Shown here: in pieces, positions 9,071 to 21,400 of the stretch | Numbering within the stretch: position 1 is the stretch's first letter | Layout of the letters: the number at the start of each line of letters is the position of its first letter | NCBI RefSeq assembly: GCF_014192105.1 | Contig: NZ_JACHXK010000021.1 | Span: 1-64,000 of the forward strand | From: Paenibacillus phyllosphaerae | Lineage (GTDB): Bacteria; Bacillota; Bacilli; Paenibacillales; Paenibacillaceae | DNA: 64,000 bases | Direction: 5' to 3' | Notes under the pieces: generated by a model | What the model saw: only the letters and a program-made list of their open reading frames with translations | Told to the model about the DNA's origin: nothing | Database searches by the model: none | Translations under genes and position numbers: made by a program

Positions 9071-9789
9071 AAGTATTGATCGTTGACGACGAGCCGTTCA
9101 TTCTTCAAGGTCTCATGAAGATCGTGAAAGAGGTTGCGCCCGATCATACGTCGGTAACGGCAGCCAATAATGCCTACGAAGCGCTCGACATGATGAAGGA
9201 TCGGATGCCCGACGTGACCATCACCGATCTGAATATGCCGGTCATTGACGGCTTCGGGTTGATCGCGGAGGCCAAACAGCAGCAACTGTGCGCGCGCTTC
9301 ATTATCCTGACGGGGTACGACCAGTTCGAATATGCCAGGCAAGCGATAAGGTCGGGCGTGATCGATTATTTGCTCAAGCCGGTGAACCGCGAGGAATTAT
9401 CCGAGCTGCTGCACGGGATTGCAAGCGAGCTTCCGGCGTCATGCGATTCCGACTATCGGCATCATGCGGACCGGATTCTGAGCTATATCCAGCGTAATTA
9501 TACGCAGGAACTGTCGCTCGACGCGTTAGCGGAGCATACGGAGCTGCACCCGAATTACATCAGCAGTTTGTTCAAGAAGGAGACGGGCACGACGTTCATC
9601 AACTTCCTGAACGATCTTCGAATCAACGAAGCGAAGAAGCTGTTGGTGACGGACCCGTATCTCCCGGTGTGGCAGATCGGCGAGCGCGTAGGCTACTGCA
9701 ACCGGCACTATTTTGCCAAAGTGTTCAAGAAGTATACCGGGACAACGCCAGGCGAGTATCGAGAGTCGAGACAAGTCAAAGGAGAGTGA
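9067..9789 (+). CDS. YesN-type response regulator, short form
   Basis: A 240-residue regulator with an N-terminal receiver domain (acidic pair D7-D8, phospho-acceptor D54 in TITDLNMP, conserved lysine in YLLKPVN) and a C-terminal AraC-type double helix-turn-helix (residues about 140-235, [20 protein letters not shown] and [20 protein letters not shown]). The start overlaps the kinase stop by four bases, the usual translational coupling. A longer in-frame reading upstream is the antisense-frame shadow of the kinase and has no ribosome binding site. It is shorter than typical YesN proteins (often 350 residues or more) because the helical region between receiver and DNA-binding domain is almost missing. 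Confidence 0.92.
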   Translation: MKVLIVDDEPFILQGLMKIVKEVAPDHTSVTAANNAYEALDMMKDRMPDVTITDLNMPVIDGFGLIAEAKQQQLCARFIILTGYDQFEYARQAIRSGVIDYLLKPVNREELSELLHGIASELPASCDSDYRHHADRILSYIQRNYTQELSLDALAEHTELHPNYISSLFKKETGTTFINFLNDLRINEAKKLLVTDPYLPVWQIGERVGYCNRHYFAKVFKKYTGTTPGEYRESRQVKGE

Positions 9790-9794
9790 AATCC

Positions 9795-12107
9795 ATGCCG
9801 GAACCGAGGACAAAAGGGAAGCTGGAACTATCGTACGATCACCCTGCCAAGGAATGGAACGAAGCGCTCCCGATCGGCAATGGCCGGTTGGGCGGCATGG
9901 TGTTCGGACAGCCAATCGCCGAGCGGATTCAACTGAATGAAGATTCGGTGTGGTACGGCGGCCCGCGGGACCGCAACAATCCGGATACGCTGGAACATCT
10001 GCCGGAAATCCGCAAGCTCATATTCGAAGGGAAGCTGAAGGAAGCCGAGAGGTTGGCGTTACTTGCGATGTCCGGTCTGCCCGAGACGCAGCGGCATTAT
10101 CTTCCATTGGGCGACCTGACGCTAAATTTCGACCATACGTCCGGCGAGGTTAAGGATTACGGACGCAGGCTTGATCTCGAAGAGGCGACGGTGCGCGTAT
10201 CGTATGAGGCAGGTGGCGTTACCTATACAAGAGAAATATTCGCGAGTTTCCCGGATCAAGCGATGGTCATTCGCCTTACGGCTGACCGGCCCGGGGCGAT
10301 CGGCTTCACCGCCCGGCTGGAGCGGGGCAGATCGAGATATTCGGATCGCGTCGGCAAGCTGGGGAGTGATGCGATCTTCATGCAGGGGAACTGCGGCGGC
10401 GAGGACGGAAATCAGTATTGCGCTGTCTTGCGTGCCGTCTCGGAAGGCGGGACGGTCAAGACGGTCGGGGAGCATCTGATCGTCGACCAAGCCAGCAGCG
10501 TTACGCTGCTGCTCACCGCGGCGACCTCGTTCCGGGCGATCGATCCGCTGGCGGAATGCGCAGATCGGGGATTGAATGCGGCGCAATTGCCGTTTAATGA
10601 ATTGGCCCGGAGACATCGGAATGATTACCGGTCCTTGTTCGGACGCGTGTCGCTTACGCTAGGTGAGCAAGAGGAGAATATTGCGGGGCTAAGTACGGAA
10701 CGGCGGCTCGCGCGAATGGCGGAGGGCAGCCTCGATCCGGATCTGATCGCGCTTTACTTCCAATACGGCCGCTATCTGCTCATCGCGTCCAGCAGGCCCG
10801 GATCCTTACCGGCGAACTTGCAGGGGATCTGGAATGACCGATTCTTGCCGCCTTGGGACAGCAAATATACGATCAATATCAACGCGCAGATGAACTATTG
10901 GCCCGCGGAGGCAGGCGGACTGCCCGAATGCCATAAGCCTTTATTCGAGTTGGTGGAGCGTATGCGCGAGCCCGGCCGCCATACGGCCATGACGATGTAT
11001 GGCTGCAGGGGGTTCACGGCGCATCATAACACGGATATTTGGGCCGACACCGCACCTCAGGATCTCTATCTGCCGGCAACCTACTGGCCGCTAGGCGCGG
11101 CATGGTTATGCCTGCACTTATGGGAGCATTACCAGTTTACGCAGAACCGGCAGTTTCTGGAGCGGGCATACGACACGATGCGCGAGGCGGCGCTGTTCCT
11201 GCTCGATTATCTGGTCGAGAGCCCGACCGGCGAGCTGGTCACCTGCCCTTCCGTGTCGCCGGAGAATACCTACGTATTGCCAAGCGGCGAATCCGGGGTG
11301 CTGTGCGCAGGCCCTTCGATGGACAGCCAGATTATGCAGGAACTGTTCTCCGCGGTCCTTGAGGCGGAAGGCTTGCTGAGCATAGGGGAGGAGCAGGCCA
11401 TTGGAGCGGAATTATCCAAGGCGCTGGATCGCATTCCGAAGCCGAAGATCGGGAAGTACGGCCAGCTGCAGGAGTGGTATGAAGATTATGAGGAGCTGGA
11501 ACCGGGCCACCGGCATATCTCCCACTTGTTCGCGCTCCACCCTGGCAGCCAAATCAGCGACCGGCTAACCCCGGAGCTGGCGCAAGCGGCCAGAGTAACG
11601 TTGGAACGCCGGCTATCGGGCGGAGGCGGACATACCGGATGGAGCCGGGCATGGATCATTAATTTCTGGGCTCGTCTCCAAGAGGCGGAGCAAGCGCATC
11701 AGAATCTGGAAGCGTTGCTCGTGAAATCCACGCTGCCGAATCTGCTGGATAACCATCCGCCGTTCCAGATTGACGGCAACTTCGGCGGAACGGCCGCCAT
11801 TGCGGAGATGCTGCTTCAAAGTCATCAGGGAGAGCTTCACTTCCTCCCAGCGTTGCCTTCGGCTTGGTCCACGGGGCAGGTACGCGGGCTGCGCGCAAGG
11901 GGAGGCTTTACCGTCGATATGGAATGGACATCGGGCCGAATCGTTCATGCGCGTATCGAAGCTGCCGTTCCTCAACCTTGCGTGATTAGATGCGGACGAG
12001 CGGTAACGGTATCCTGCCAAGGGAAGGCAATTCCGATAACGGATGATGGGGAAGTCATTCGTTTCATGGCAACCCCCGAGGGCATTTACGAAATAGTTGC
12101 CAAGTAA
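9795..12107 (+). CDS. GH95-family alpha-L-fucosidase/galactosidase-type glycosidase
   Basis: A 770-residue inverting glycoside hydrolase. The fold shows an N-terminal beta-domain ([29 protein letters not shown]) and an (alpha/alpha)6 catalytic domain with [32 protein letters not shown] and [17 protein letters not shown]490 in SVSPENTY corresponds to the general acid, and the Asn pair in [12 protein letters not shown] to the base-side residues known from Bifidobacterium AfcA. There is no signal peptide, so it acts in the cytoplasm on imported oligosaccharides. It begins 5 bases after the regulator stop with GGAG upstream. GH95 enzymes release terminal alpha-L-fucose, or sometimes alpha-L-galactose; the exact sugar cannot be told here. 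Confidence 0.92.
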   Translation: MPEPRTKGKLELSYDHPAKEWNEALPIGNGRLGGMVFGQPIAERIQLNEDSVWYGGPRDRNNPDTLEHLPEIRKLIFEGKLKEAERLALLAMSGLPETQRHYLPLGDLTLNFDHTSGEVKDYGRRLDLEEATVRVSYEAGGVTYTREIFASFPDQAMVIRLTADRPGAIGFTARLERGRSRYSDRVGKLGSDAIFMQGNCGGEDGNQYCAVLRAVSEGGTVKTVGEHLIVDQASSVTLLLTAATSFRAIDPLAECADRGLNAAQLPFNELARRHRNDYRSLFGRVSLTLGEQEENIAGLSTERRLARMAEGSLDPDLIALYFQYGRYLLIASSRPGSLPANLQGIWNDRFLPPWDSKYTININAQMNYWPAEAGGLPECHKPLFELVERMREPGRHTAMTMYGCRGFTAHHNTDIWADTAPQDLYLPATYWPLGAAWLCLHLWEHYQFTQNRQFLERAYDTMREAALFLLDYLVESPTGELVTCPSVSPENTYVLPSGESGVLCAGPSMDSQIMQELFSAVLEAEGLLSIGEEQAIGAELSKALDRIPKPKIGKYGQLQEWYEDYEELEPGHRHISHLFALHPGSQISDRLTPELAQAARVTLERRLSGGGGHTGWSRAWIINFWARLQEAEQAHQNLEALLVKSTLPNLLDNHPPFQIDGNFGGTAAIAEMLLQSHQGELHFLPALPSAWSTGQVRGLRARGGFTVDMEWTSGRIVHARIEAAVPQPCVIRCGRAVTVSCQGKAIPITDDGEVIRFMATPEGIYEIVAK

Positions 12108-12227
12108 GCGGATCTAGGCAGGCGCAGGGACGAGAGGAGGGGGCTGTCCCATAAGGGTTCAATTTCACTCTTGTGAATCCTTAAATAGCTCGATTTGAAC
12201 AAAAAAGTGACCGAGCGGGTACTAAAC

Positions 12228-13363
12228 CTACACGGTCACTTTTGCTATTTTATCTGCTGCTGCTTTCTTCAGCAGATTGTGGGCAAGCGTTTGCCAGGAT
12301 TTGCTGTTCTCTTTGTGATACGTGCTGTATTTAACAACCGCGTTACATGCTTCTTCATTCAAATAGGCGTAGTTCTCTTCGCTGCCATACCCCGCATCGG
12401 CGATGATGGTTCTTGGTAATTGGCCAAGTGCAGTTTTCACTTTTTCCAAATGCGGTTTCAAGCAAGGCGTGTCCGTTGGTCGTTGATGGAGACTATATCC
12501 GATGATGAATTGATTTTCCGTTCCGATTTGCACGTTATATCCTGGCTTCAGCTGGCCATTTTGCATGTGGTCTTCCTTCAAGCGCATGAACGTCGCGTCG
12601 TGATCCGTCTTGGAGTAACTGTTTCGTGTTCCGAGAATTTGTTGCTGCTCTTCGTATTTTTGAAGGCGCGGCAGCAAGTCTTTCCGAACAAGGCGGACGG
12701 CCTTCTTCAGCGGCTTGTCCTTCGTTTTTTTGTCCAGTTTGGCCTCAAGCTGTTTAACTGCTTGGTCCAGCTTTTCGCTTGTAATGGCCGCGGCTTCTCC
12801 AAGCTCACAGAGATCTAGGCCGTTCAGTGCAGCCTCCTCCTGCTTCTCAGCTTCTTCGATCGTCGCGAACAAGGTTTGTACTTTTTCTTGCAGCTTCATT
12901 ATTATGTCTGACGACGGCCTTGCCCCAGACAAACGTGTACCGATTTGCGTTGGCTTCGATCTTGGTTCCATCGACGAAGTAGTGTTCCAAATTGACATAT
13001 TTTTCTTCGGCGAGAAACTGAAGAACGGTGGTGAAAACCGACTCCAGCACGTCTTTCATTCGCTCGGAACGGAAGCGATTAATGGTATGGAAATCTGGAC
13101 GCTGTCTAGCGGCAAGCCACATGAACATGATATTCTCGCGCCCGGCTTTGGCGATTTGGCGAGAGGAATAGATGCGCTGTGTGTACGCATAGATGATGAC
13201 TTTCATAAGCATCTTAGGGTGATAGCTGTCCCGGCCGTCCGCCGGGGTAAGCTTTGGTGAAGAGGTTCATACTTAAACGGTTGACGGCGTCATTGATGAT
13301 GCGGACGAGATGGTTTTGAGGGATATCTTCTTGCAAGTCCATTGGCAAGGACAGCTGGTCCAT
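12228..13363 (-). pseudogene. IS1182-type transposase, two frameshifts
   Basis: The remains of a DDE transposase in three reading frames. The first piece starts at ATG 13363 (MDQLSLPMDLQEDIPQNH) and loses frame near 13235-13250 after AYPGG. The second (ends near 12905) has the typical FHTINRFRSERM and FVDGTKIEANANRYTFVWGK with the first catalytic Asp. The third (to 12228) starts around LQEKVQTLFATIEEAEK and holds IIADAGYGSEENYAYL with the second Asp. The joins fall inside otherwise continuous family sequence, so these are indels rather than programmed frameshifting. Two indels make an active product unlikely. Confidence 0.85.
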
Positions 13364-13412
13364 GGTATATTCTTTTGCTTTTAAAATTTTGAAGGTTTAC
13401 CCAAAACGGAGC

Positions 13413-13526
13413 AGGTCAAATGATTCTGGAGAAGCGCCAGCGGTCGCCTTTGTGAGGGGATTCCCACTTTAGCCTATTCATTCAAGGAATCCCCGAACAA
13501 CAGCGAGCGGAAGAACATTTGACTGC
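13413..13526. repeat. Long imperfect stem-loop inside the IS, upstream of the transposase
   Basis: The outer arms GCAGGTCAAATGATTCT (from 13413) and AGAACATTTGACTGC (to 13526) pair with small bulges, and inner arms GGGGATTCC / GGAATCCCC form the tip. The structure lies between the right-hand inverted repeat and the transposase start, so it is in the leader of the transposase mRNA or near its promoter. Confidence 0.6.
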
Positions 13527-13661
13527 GCAGTGAATTAGGTAACCAAACATGATCTAAAATGAAATGGGGCCGTCCCAACCGTCATCTATGATGACTTATG
13601 GGACAGCCCCCTCTTTGCATTACCTCTATTCCGCAGCCTCTTATGAGATCATCCGCAGCGC

Positions 13662-15041
13662 TTAATTAAACATCGGCAGCTCGTCTCGGGTCAGTACATT
13701 GCTTGCGCCGTACAGCGCTTGAATCTCGGCATTGCTGTTGTTGCTGAACGTCAGCTCGGCCCAGCTCATCGCGAAGACCCATCTCGGCTGGGCCGCTAGC
13801 TGGCTTGCCGTCGGCAGCTTGGCGCATTCGCCGATGGCTATCGGCTTGCTGCCGGCCACGCTTAGCGCGGTGTTGTACTTCGCCGTCGTGAAGCCGTCGC
13901 TGTTATACACGTCCACGGAGAAGATGTCCCAGTAGTCGTTGCCGGGATTGTAAGTGCTCCAATTCAAGTCCAAATCCTGCATATTCCATACCCAGACGAG
14001 ATTCGTTAATCCTTTGGTATTGACGAGATAATCCTTCGTCAGTCGATAGAGAGCGGCCGTGCCATTCGTGCCTGGACGCCCTGCCCACCAGAAGATGCTC
14101 TGGTTCATCTCATGAAACGGACGGAACAATACCGTGACACCATTATCCTCGAGATACTGCAAATATTGGGCGTAGTTGTCCAGCCGCGCCTTCCACGCTT
14201 GATTCAGCGTACCGCCGTTGGTAATGAGGCTCGACCACTGCGCATCGGTCAGCTCGCTGACGACACCGCCGTCCCAGTTCCCGGCGTCCGATTGCGTCGG
14301 CGGCGTCACGTGCATCATGAGCTGCACGATCGAACCGCTGTCCCATTGGCGCTTGGCCTCATAAATCATGTTCCACCGATTGTTGACATCGCTGGAGGAG
14401 AAGAGAAAGTCGCCGCTCCACAGCCCCGGGTAACGGCCGGTAATGCCGTAGACGGTATTCGTCTGTTGGGCTGGGGAGGAATTCGGCTCGCGGTTATGGA
14501 TGCCGATGATCGTCTTGGACCCGCTGATGCTCTTGATGTAATCCAGCACGCCGACCGCTTGCGTTCCGTAGATCTCGAATTCATAGAGCGAGAAACCGTA
14601 GGAGGTTGCCCGTTGGATGCAATACACTTTCACATACCGCGCGGTTACCGGCGTGAAGTTGATCGTATTGTTGCCACCAGTAGCGCTGTAATTCGAATAG
14701 ACGGTCGTCCAAGAGGCGTTGTCCGTCGAGGTTTGGATTTGATACTGGCTGGCGTAAGCCGCCTCCCAGTGAAGGTTGACGCTGGATACGGTCTGCGATG
14801 CGCCGAGGTCGACGATGATGTATTGCGGGTTCGAGTAAGCGGAAGACCATCTCGTGTTCCCGTTCGCGTCCACCGCGTAAGCTCCGCTATAGGAGGAGCC
14901 CTCCGTCGAGGATACGGTCACGGGTTTGTTATAAGCGAGGTTAACCGGAGCCGCTTCAGCTTGAGGGAACGATTGGGCAGTAAGAAGAATGGCGATTGCG
15001 GTAAAGAACAATGTGGCTCGTTTGAGCACTTTCGATAACAT
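13662..15041 (-). CDS. Secreted CBM32-GH26 beta-mannanase
   Basis: A 459-residue secreted endo-beta-1,4-mannanase. A signal peptide (residues 1 to about 30, ending SFPQAEA-AP) is followed by an F5/8-type C (CBM32) sugar-binding domain at about 32-165 (NLAYNKPVTVSS, RYVKVYC) and a GH26 catalytic domain at about 170-455. Catalytic residues by family knowledge: acid/base E311 in LFRPFHEMN and nucleophile E405 in IAIGECAKLP. The start at 15041 is supported by GGGAGG 7 bases upstream; the longer in-frame start has none. It is divergent from the SLH mannanase and opens the mannan locus. Its role is to cut mannan backbones outside the cell. Confidence 0.93.
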   Translation of the reverse strand: MLSKVLKRATLFFTAIAILLTAQSFPQAEAAPVNLAYNKPVTVSSTEGSSYSGAYAVDANGNTRWSSAYSNPQYIIVDLGASQTVSSVNLHWEAAYASQYQIQTSTDNASWTTVYSNYSATGGNNTINFTPVTARYVKVYCIQRATSYGFSLYEFEIYGTQAVGVLDYIKSISGSKTIIGIHNREPNSSPAQQTNTVYGITGRYPGLWSGDFLFSSSDVNNRWNMIYEAKRQWDSGSIVQLMMHVTPPTQSDAGNWDGGVVSELTDAQWSSLITNGGTLNQAWKARLDNYAQYLQYLEDNGVTVLFRPFHEMNQSIFWWAGRPGTNGTAALYRLTKDYLVNTKGLTNLVWVWNMQDLDLNWSTYNPGNDYWDIFSVDVYNSDGFTTAKYNTALSVAGSKPIAIGECAKLPTASQLAAQPRWVFAMSWAELTFSNNSNAEIQALYGASNVLTRDELPMFN

Positions 15042-15196
15042 AACAATACCTCCCGATTCGATTGTTATCTTGCGACTTGCAACGCAACCCAATGACCTTG
15101 ATGACGGATCAATGCTGCATTCCAGTCTTGCGACTTGCTACGTAACTTGATGGCCGGCAACACTCCTTCCAGAAGAAAATGGTTTGGACACGCATA

Positions 15197-15247
15197 TGTA
15201 AGCGCTTCAAACAAGGCGAGTATAGCATATCCCTGAAACTTAAGTAA
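15197..15247 (-). promoter_or_regulatory. GH26 promoter with cre-like operator at the start point
   Basis: On the minus strand, -35 TTACTT (15247-15242) is 17 bases from -10 TATACT (15224-15219), which is preceded by TGC as a partial extended -10. Just downstream, TGTAAGCGCTTCAA (plus strand 15197-15210) matches 12 of 14 cre/LacI-operator positions and would sit directly after the transcription start, a roadblock position. Confidence 0.6.
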
Positions 15248-15272
15248 ACAAAAATAAATTTAAATAAATTTG

Positions 15273-15300
15273 TTGAAATAAAAAGTGAAATCTTTTAGAT
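15273..15300 (+). promoter_or_regulatory. Promoter of the SLH mannanase gene
   Basis: TTGAAA (15273-15278), a 16-base spacer and TTAGAT (15295-15300) make a plausible sigma-A promoter in AT-rich DNA. The leader to the ATG at 15475 would be about 170 bases. Confidence 0.5.
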
Positions 15301-15474
15301 TGGATATGGGCAGTATTGGCAAGATAGTCATCCGTCAGGAAGGAGGCATAAGGCAAGCAGCGTTGGCGACGCTTGCTGAAGAAGGATTAGCGCATCTCGT
15401 AAGGAGAGCAGCGAGCTAGGGAGCACTGCTAATTAGTGACTGGTAAGGCGATTACGAAGCAAAGGGAGAGAGTC

Positions 15475-18400
15475 ATGCACATAATGGCGCAAGCAAGAAG
15501 AAGCATCTCGATGTTGGTTGCTTTCATGCTTCTGGTCGGAATCATCATGCCCGGCGGAAGTTATTGGGGGGCGGCGGAAGTACGGGCGGCAAGCGCGAAT
15601 CTGATCGCCAGCGGGGATTTCGAGAGCGGCGACTTAAGCGGCTGGGACACAAGCGGCAACGCCAAGTTCGTCGTGACGGATGCGGAGCAACATAACGGTT
15701 CATTCGCGCTTCAGATCTCCGGACCGCAGAACTGGAACGGCATCAAGTACACGGCCGAGGTCGAGCCGAATACGGATTACGTCTTATCCTTCTATGGCAA
15801 AGGGCCGGGCGGAGCGGCGTTCAAGATCCTCTCGGGCACGGATGAAGCGACGATCGTAGAGCAATACACCGGCACGAAATCGGACTGGACCTTGTATCAG
15901 GCCGAGTTCAATAGCGGGGAACACGCATCGGTAAAGCTTTATGTTTCCGACACAAATGAAACCGCTTACTATGATGATTTTGTCCTGACATCAGCGGACG
16001 CGGGTGCGGAGAATCCGGGCTCTGAAGAAGAGCCAGCCGAACCGGAAGCCAATGCGGTTGCGAACGGCGGATTCGAGACCGGCGACGTCTCCGGCTGGAA
16101 TACCGGAGGCAGCTCGAAATTTACGGTGACCGATGCCGAACATCGCAGCGGTCAGCATGCGCTGCAGATTCAGGCAACGAGCCAGGAGTATGCGGGCATC
16201 AAGAATGCCGTCGCAGTGGAACCGGGTACGGACTACGTGCTGACTTTTTATCACAAAGGGGCCGGGGGCTCCTACTTCAAGGTGCTGTCGGCTGCCGATG
16301 AATCGACGATCAAGGAATCGCAGACATCGGCATCGGCGAATTGGAAGAAGGTCAGCCTGACCTTCAACACCGGCACGAACGCCAACATTATCCTCTATGT
16401 TTCGGACATGGTGGGGACGGCGTATTTCGACGATTTTGCCGTAACGAAAGTGAAAGCCCCCGATGTACCGGCAGCAACCGCCGTTACGATCGAAGGCAAA
16501 GCCATAGCAACATCGGCGCTAACCGGGGCTTACGTATACGCCCATCCCGGGCATGTGGAGGAAGCTTACTCGATCTATACATGGCTGGAATCCGATACGG
16601 CTGATGGCGTGTATACGAAAATTCCGGGCAGCTACTCGCTCCCTGCGTATACGCTCACCGAGGCCCAAATCGGCAAGTACATCAAATTCCAAGTCACGCC
16701 GCTAGACAGCGAGGGCGTAAGAGGGACTGCGGCGCAGAGCGGGGCGATCGGCCCGATTGCCGAGGCCGGCGCGCGCGATGAGCTGCTGAGCCAGCTCCGG
16801 CTTGCCGATCAGCTGATTGCGGAATCGGAGCAAGGAACGGCGATCGGACAGTATCCGGAAGCCGCTTGGCAAGCACTGACCGAGGCGATCAGCGAAGCGG
16901 AAACATTGGCTAGTAAGCCTGAAGCCGCCGACGAAGATCTGCTGAGCGAGAAATCGGCATTGGCAGCGGCCATGAACGGTTTCGACCAGGCTCGCGTGAC
17001 GAAGCCTACGCCGCTCCATCATTTTATTACGACGAATGGCGATAAGCTGATGGACGGGGATAAGGATCTGAGATTCATCTCCTACAACTATCCTGGCGCG
17101 TTATTCAATGAGGACGAGGCGGGCGGACTGATGCCGACGGCCTTCGAGCAGGAGGATGCGCTCCGCACCATTGCGCAATCGGGCGGCAAAGTGATCCGTA
17201 CCTACTCGATCACGGTCAAGCAGCCGGATCAGCCATCCGATGTGGTGCGCCATATCGTGGGTCCGGGCGTGCTGAACGAGGAAGCGTTCCGCTCGATGGA
17301 TAAACTGCTGGAATTGGCGAACCAGTATGGCGTACGTCTGATCATTCCGTTCATCGACCATTGGGGCTGGCCGCCGGGCGGCATCTCCGACTTTGCCGCT
17401 TTCCGCGGGATTACCGACACCGATGCGACGCGCAAAGCCTTCTACACCGACGCGCAGCTTCGGGACGATTTCAAGCTGACGATGGATAACGTGCTCAATC
17501 GCATCAATACGCTCACGGGCGTCCGGTATAAGGACGATCCGGCGATTCTGGCTTGGGAGACCGGCAATGAGCTGATGGTCGCCCCGGATTGGGAAGCGGA
17601 GATCGCCGCCCACTTCAAGAGCGTCGACCAGAACCAACTGTTCGTGGCGGGCAATCTGATCGAGTACCCGTCGGGCACGAGCTCGCATAGATACAAGAAC
17701 GTAACGGCAGAAGCGCTTAACGATCCGAATTTCGATATCGTGAAAAGCCATTACTACAGCGGCAATTATGCGGCTAGAACGAAGGAAGACAAGGCGTTGG
17801 CCGGCAGCAAGAAGCCGTTCCTCGTCGGCGAGTTCGGCTTCAAGCCGACGCATGATGTGGAGGCGATGCTGGATGAAGTGATCGACAGCGGGGCTTCCGG
17901 CGCGATGATCTGGAGCTTGCGTCCTCATAGCGCGAACGGCGGCTTTATTCGGCACTCGGAGTACGATCCGGGCGACGGAATCGTGTACAGCGCGTACCAT
18001 TGGCCCGGTATGCCGTCCGGCGACTATCAGGACGAGACGAACGTGATGCGCGTCGTGCGGGAGAAGGCGTATGCCATCGACGGGCTCGCCGCCCCTGCGC
18101 TGCCGCTGCCTGAACCGGCGCCGCAGTTATTCGAGACGGACTCAGTTGCGAAGCTCAGCTGGCGTGGATCTACGGGCGCGAGCTCTTACACGGTAGAGCG
18201 CGCCGAGCAGGCAGACGGCCCATGGACAGTCATTGGCGACGAGGTCCTTGACGATGTTCGCCCTGGGGAGAATATGTTCAGCGACCTGACGGCCGCAACC
18301 GGCAAGTCGTACTATTACCGGGTGAAAGGCGTGAATGCCAGCGGAGAGAGCGGCTATTCGAACGTGATCGGACCGGTACTGGCCCGACACCTGCTCATGG

Positions 18401-21400
18401 ACGCGCTGGAGGATTCGTCCAAGCAATATTACGCGGATGAAGCGTCCGTCGTCTATCGTACGCCAGGCGCCGTGCTTTCCTTTGAGATCGGCGCATCGTC
18501 CGAGGACTTCTCCTTCTATCTGTCTGAAGACGGCATTCAATATACGGAGGTAACGCCGGAGCAGGATGGCAGCACCTATCGTTACGCGAACGAATCGTTG
18601 CCGAATGCGGATTACCTCCGAATTCGTTATCCGAACGGAGATCCGGCAGCCGGACAGCTGCTGAACGTGAAGATCGAGTATCGCGGAGACGGCGGTCTGC
18701 TGACCCCGATCCAGCCGTTAATCGCTTCGGGAGTCATTAGCGATGAGTTAGACGATTTGTCCAACATGTCCCAGCACAGCGACAATGTGGCGTTCGATCG
18801 TACGCGCGCCGAGCAAGCTGGCGGCGATACGTCGCGCTTAATCCGGACGGAAGCGGGAGAGGCCTACGTCGTCTACCGCAGCGTGGGGGACATGAACAGC
18901 CTCAAACTTGAAACGTACCAGCCGGAACAGCCGGGGGACGAGGGGCATTTTGAACTGTACGGCTCGGCGGACGGCATCGAATACGACGAATTGACAGCCG
19001 AGATCCGTTCCCTCGGAGGGCAGTGGTTCAAAACGAACTATGAAATTACTGCATTGCCGGCGGGGATCAAATTCATCAAGATCGCGTACCCGCTCGGCGC
19101 GGAAACAAGCGAGTTCCCGCAAATCAGCCGTCTGCAGATCGGCGTCGGCGCAGGAAGCGTGTCGTTCCCGGCGGCGGCCCCGGCAAGCATCATCGATAAC
19201 GGGGAATATTACGGCGGCGAAAGCCTGTTAGTCGATCGGGTGTACAGCATGGATCCTGCTGGCGGTAAGGTTTCCCTTGAACTGGATCCGAACGTGAAGA
19301 GCGCCGGCGAATACGGATTGAAGGCAAGCTTCCAGATGGGAGCCGCTAGCTTCGTCAGTCTCGCCAAAACGCTTGGCGATGCGGACCGCAGCACCTTCGA
19401 TACCGTTCAGTTCTGGGTGAAGCCTGACGGCTACGAGCGCATGCTGACGGTTCAGCTGGAGACGGAGGATGGCCAGCGCTGGTCGAAGGATGTTGCCATC
19501 TCGGGAACGAAGGGCGTTCATGTGAACCTGCCGATCGACGGCAGTATCGATAAGACCAAGCTGAGCGCATTCCGGCTGATTGTCCGCAAAGGGCAAGGCG
19601 GCGCGGACGGAGCGATCACGCTGGACGATATCCGGTTCGTTCAGACGCGGATCGTCGACGATTTCGATTCGTATGCAAGCGGTGCGGATTTCGCGCAAAG
19701 GTATAACAAGACCAATCCGCCTAGCAATCTTACCTTATCCTTGAATCCGGACGTGAAGCTCTCCGGCACGCATGCCATGCAGGTGGACTATAACTTCGGA
19801 ACCGACGGTTATGCCGGGGTTATCACGTCCCTGCCGCATCTGGACTGGTCGGCTTATGATAAGGTCCGGCTCTGGGTGCAGCCGAACGGCTCACGGATCA
19901 GCTTGACCGTTCAGGTACGCATGGGATCGGGCGTCTACATGGAGGCTAAAGTCGAGCTGGATGGCGGCACCGAGGGGGAATTCATCGAGATTCCGTTCTC
20001 GGACTTCGATTATCCTTCCTGGTACGGAGGCAGCTCCGGCACGTTAGATCCGCGGGATATGGCGGAGTTTAATCTGTATCTCGGTCAGATGGCCGCGACG
20101 ACATCCGTTACGGGTTCGATCGTCGTCGATCAGATTGAGCTGGTTAGTGACTCGATCGCGGTAAAAGGTGTAACGCTGGGCAAGACGAAGCTTTCGCTGA
20201 AGAAAGGAACAACGGAGCGATTGACGGCGACGGTAACGCCGGCTGAGGCAACGAATCCGGCTGTCGCTTGGTCTTCCAGCAACACGTCGGTCGCCACGGT
20301 CGGAGCCGATGGTACCGTCACCGCGGTCGGCGTCGGCACCGCGGAGATCGCTGCCGTAACCGAAGATGGCGGCTACACGGCCACGGCAATCGTAACGGTA
20401 TCGAATTCAAGCGGTTCGTACAACCCGCCGTCCGGACAGGTGCCGCCAGGCGATGAGGGTTCAACGGACGGAGAAGGCGATGGCAGCCAAGACGGAGTCC
20501 TTATTATCCCGGTTGAAGTTGGTGCGGACGGCGTCGCCGTTGCAACCGTCGCTGAAGCCGAGCTTAAGAAGGCGATGGACCTGACTTCGGGCGATACGGT
20601 CCACGTTCAGGTCAAGTCCACGGATGAGACCTCTACGGTGAAAGTCATCCTTCCTGTAAAGCAATTCCTGCAGCGCGGAGACTTGCAGGCCATTCAAGTG
20701 GATACGGGAACTGCAGCCGTGACGATTACTCGCAGTCTGCTTGAGGCTATTGGCGGAGCGGATGCCTCGGAAGTCGTCTTGACCATCGGGGAAGCGCCGT
20801 CTTCTGATCTGCAGACCAGCGGATCCATGTCTATTGACGGTCCCGTGCTGAACTTCACGCTCTCGGTTGACGGAGAGCAAATTCATGACTTCCAAGGCGG
20901 CGATATCGCAGTCTCTATTCCTTACGCCGCGAAAGATAACGCGAATCCGCAACAAATCGTCGTCGTTTATATCGACGAAGCGGGTAAGCTCCATCTCGTC
21001 AAGAACGGCAAGTTTAATCCGGCTGCAGGAAGCGTTGCCTTCCAAGCAAGCCATTTCAGCCGATATGCGGTGGCCTATAATCCGATATCCTTCACCGACG
21101 CAGCCGACCGGGCTTGGGCAGCGGAAGCGATCGATGCGCTCGCTGCGCGGCAGATCGTCCAAGGTATCGGCAGCGGGCTGTTCCAACCGGACGGCGCCGT
21201 GACGCGGGCCGAGTTCATTCATATGCTCATGAACGCGCTCGAGCTGAGCGACGAGACGGCGGTAAGCTCCTTTGCCGACGTGCATCCAGGGGCATGGTAT
21301 GCCCGTTCGATCGCGACCGCGGAGAAGCTGGGGATCACAAGCGGCAGAGGCGGCGCAGCGTTCGGAGTTCATGAACGGATTATGCGGCAGGACGCTGCCG

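Larger units (their letters stand above)
12139..13611 (-). mobile_element. IS1182-family insertion sequence, degraded
   Basis: A 1473-bp element bounded by perfect 17-bp terminal inverted repeats, GGGGGCTGTCCCATAAG at 12139-12155 and its complement at 13595-13611. The transposase reads on the minus strand and is frameshifted twice, so the element is probably immobile on its own. No target-site duplication is evident in the flanks. It lies between the GH95 operon and the convergent GH26 gene and does not interrupt either. Confidence 0.85.
15042..15474. other. Divergent intergenic region between the two mannanase genes
   Basis: The 433-base gap holds promoters for both genes (separate entries), an AT-rich tract at 15240-15300, and a direct repeat TCTTGCGACTTGC at 15068-15080 and 15126-15138 on the GH26 leader side. 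A 37-codon ATG frame at 15306-15419 lies in the SLH-gene leader, but it starts at about the predicted transcription start and has no convincing ribosome binding site, so it is not called a gene. Confidence 0.5.

Noticed and set aside
8707..9789. A longer response regulator starting inside the kinase gene
   Set aside because: The first 120 codons are an out-of-frame reading of the kinase ATPase domain; the receiver domain begins at ATG 9067.
14112..15038. A 308-codon plus-strand frame across the GH26 gene
   Set aside because: It is exactly antisense to a well-supported signal-peptide/CBM32/GH26 protein, has no ribosome binding site and its translation is Arg-rich without motifs.
15306..15419. 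A 37-codon leader peptide before the SLH mannanase
   Set aside because: Its ATG falls at about the predicted transcription start and lacks a convincing ribosome binding site.
17101..18000. A 299-codon minus frame in the SLH mannanase barrel
   Set aside because: It is antisense to the GH5-type catalytic domain and shows no family motif.
20461..21372. A 303-codon minus frame over the SLH region
   Set aside because: It is antisense to SLH repeats and composed of low-information Arg/Cys-rich sequence.
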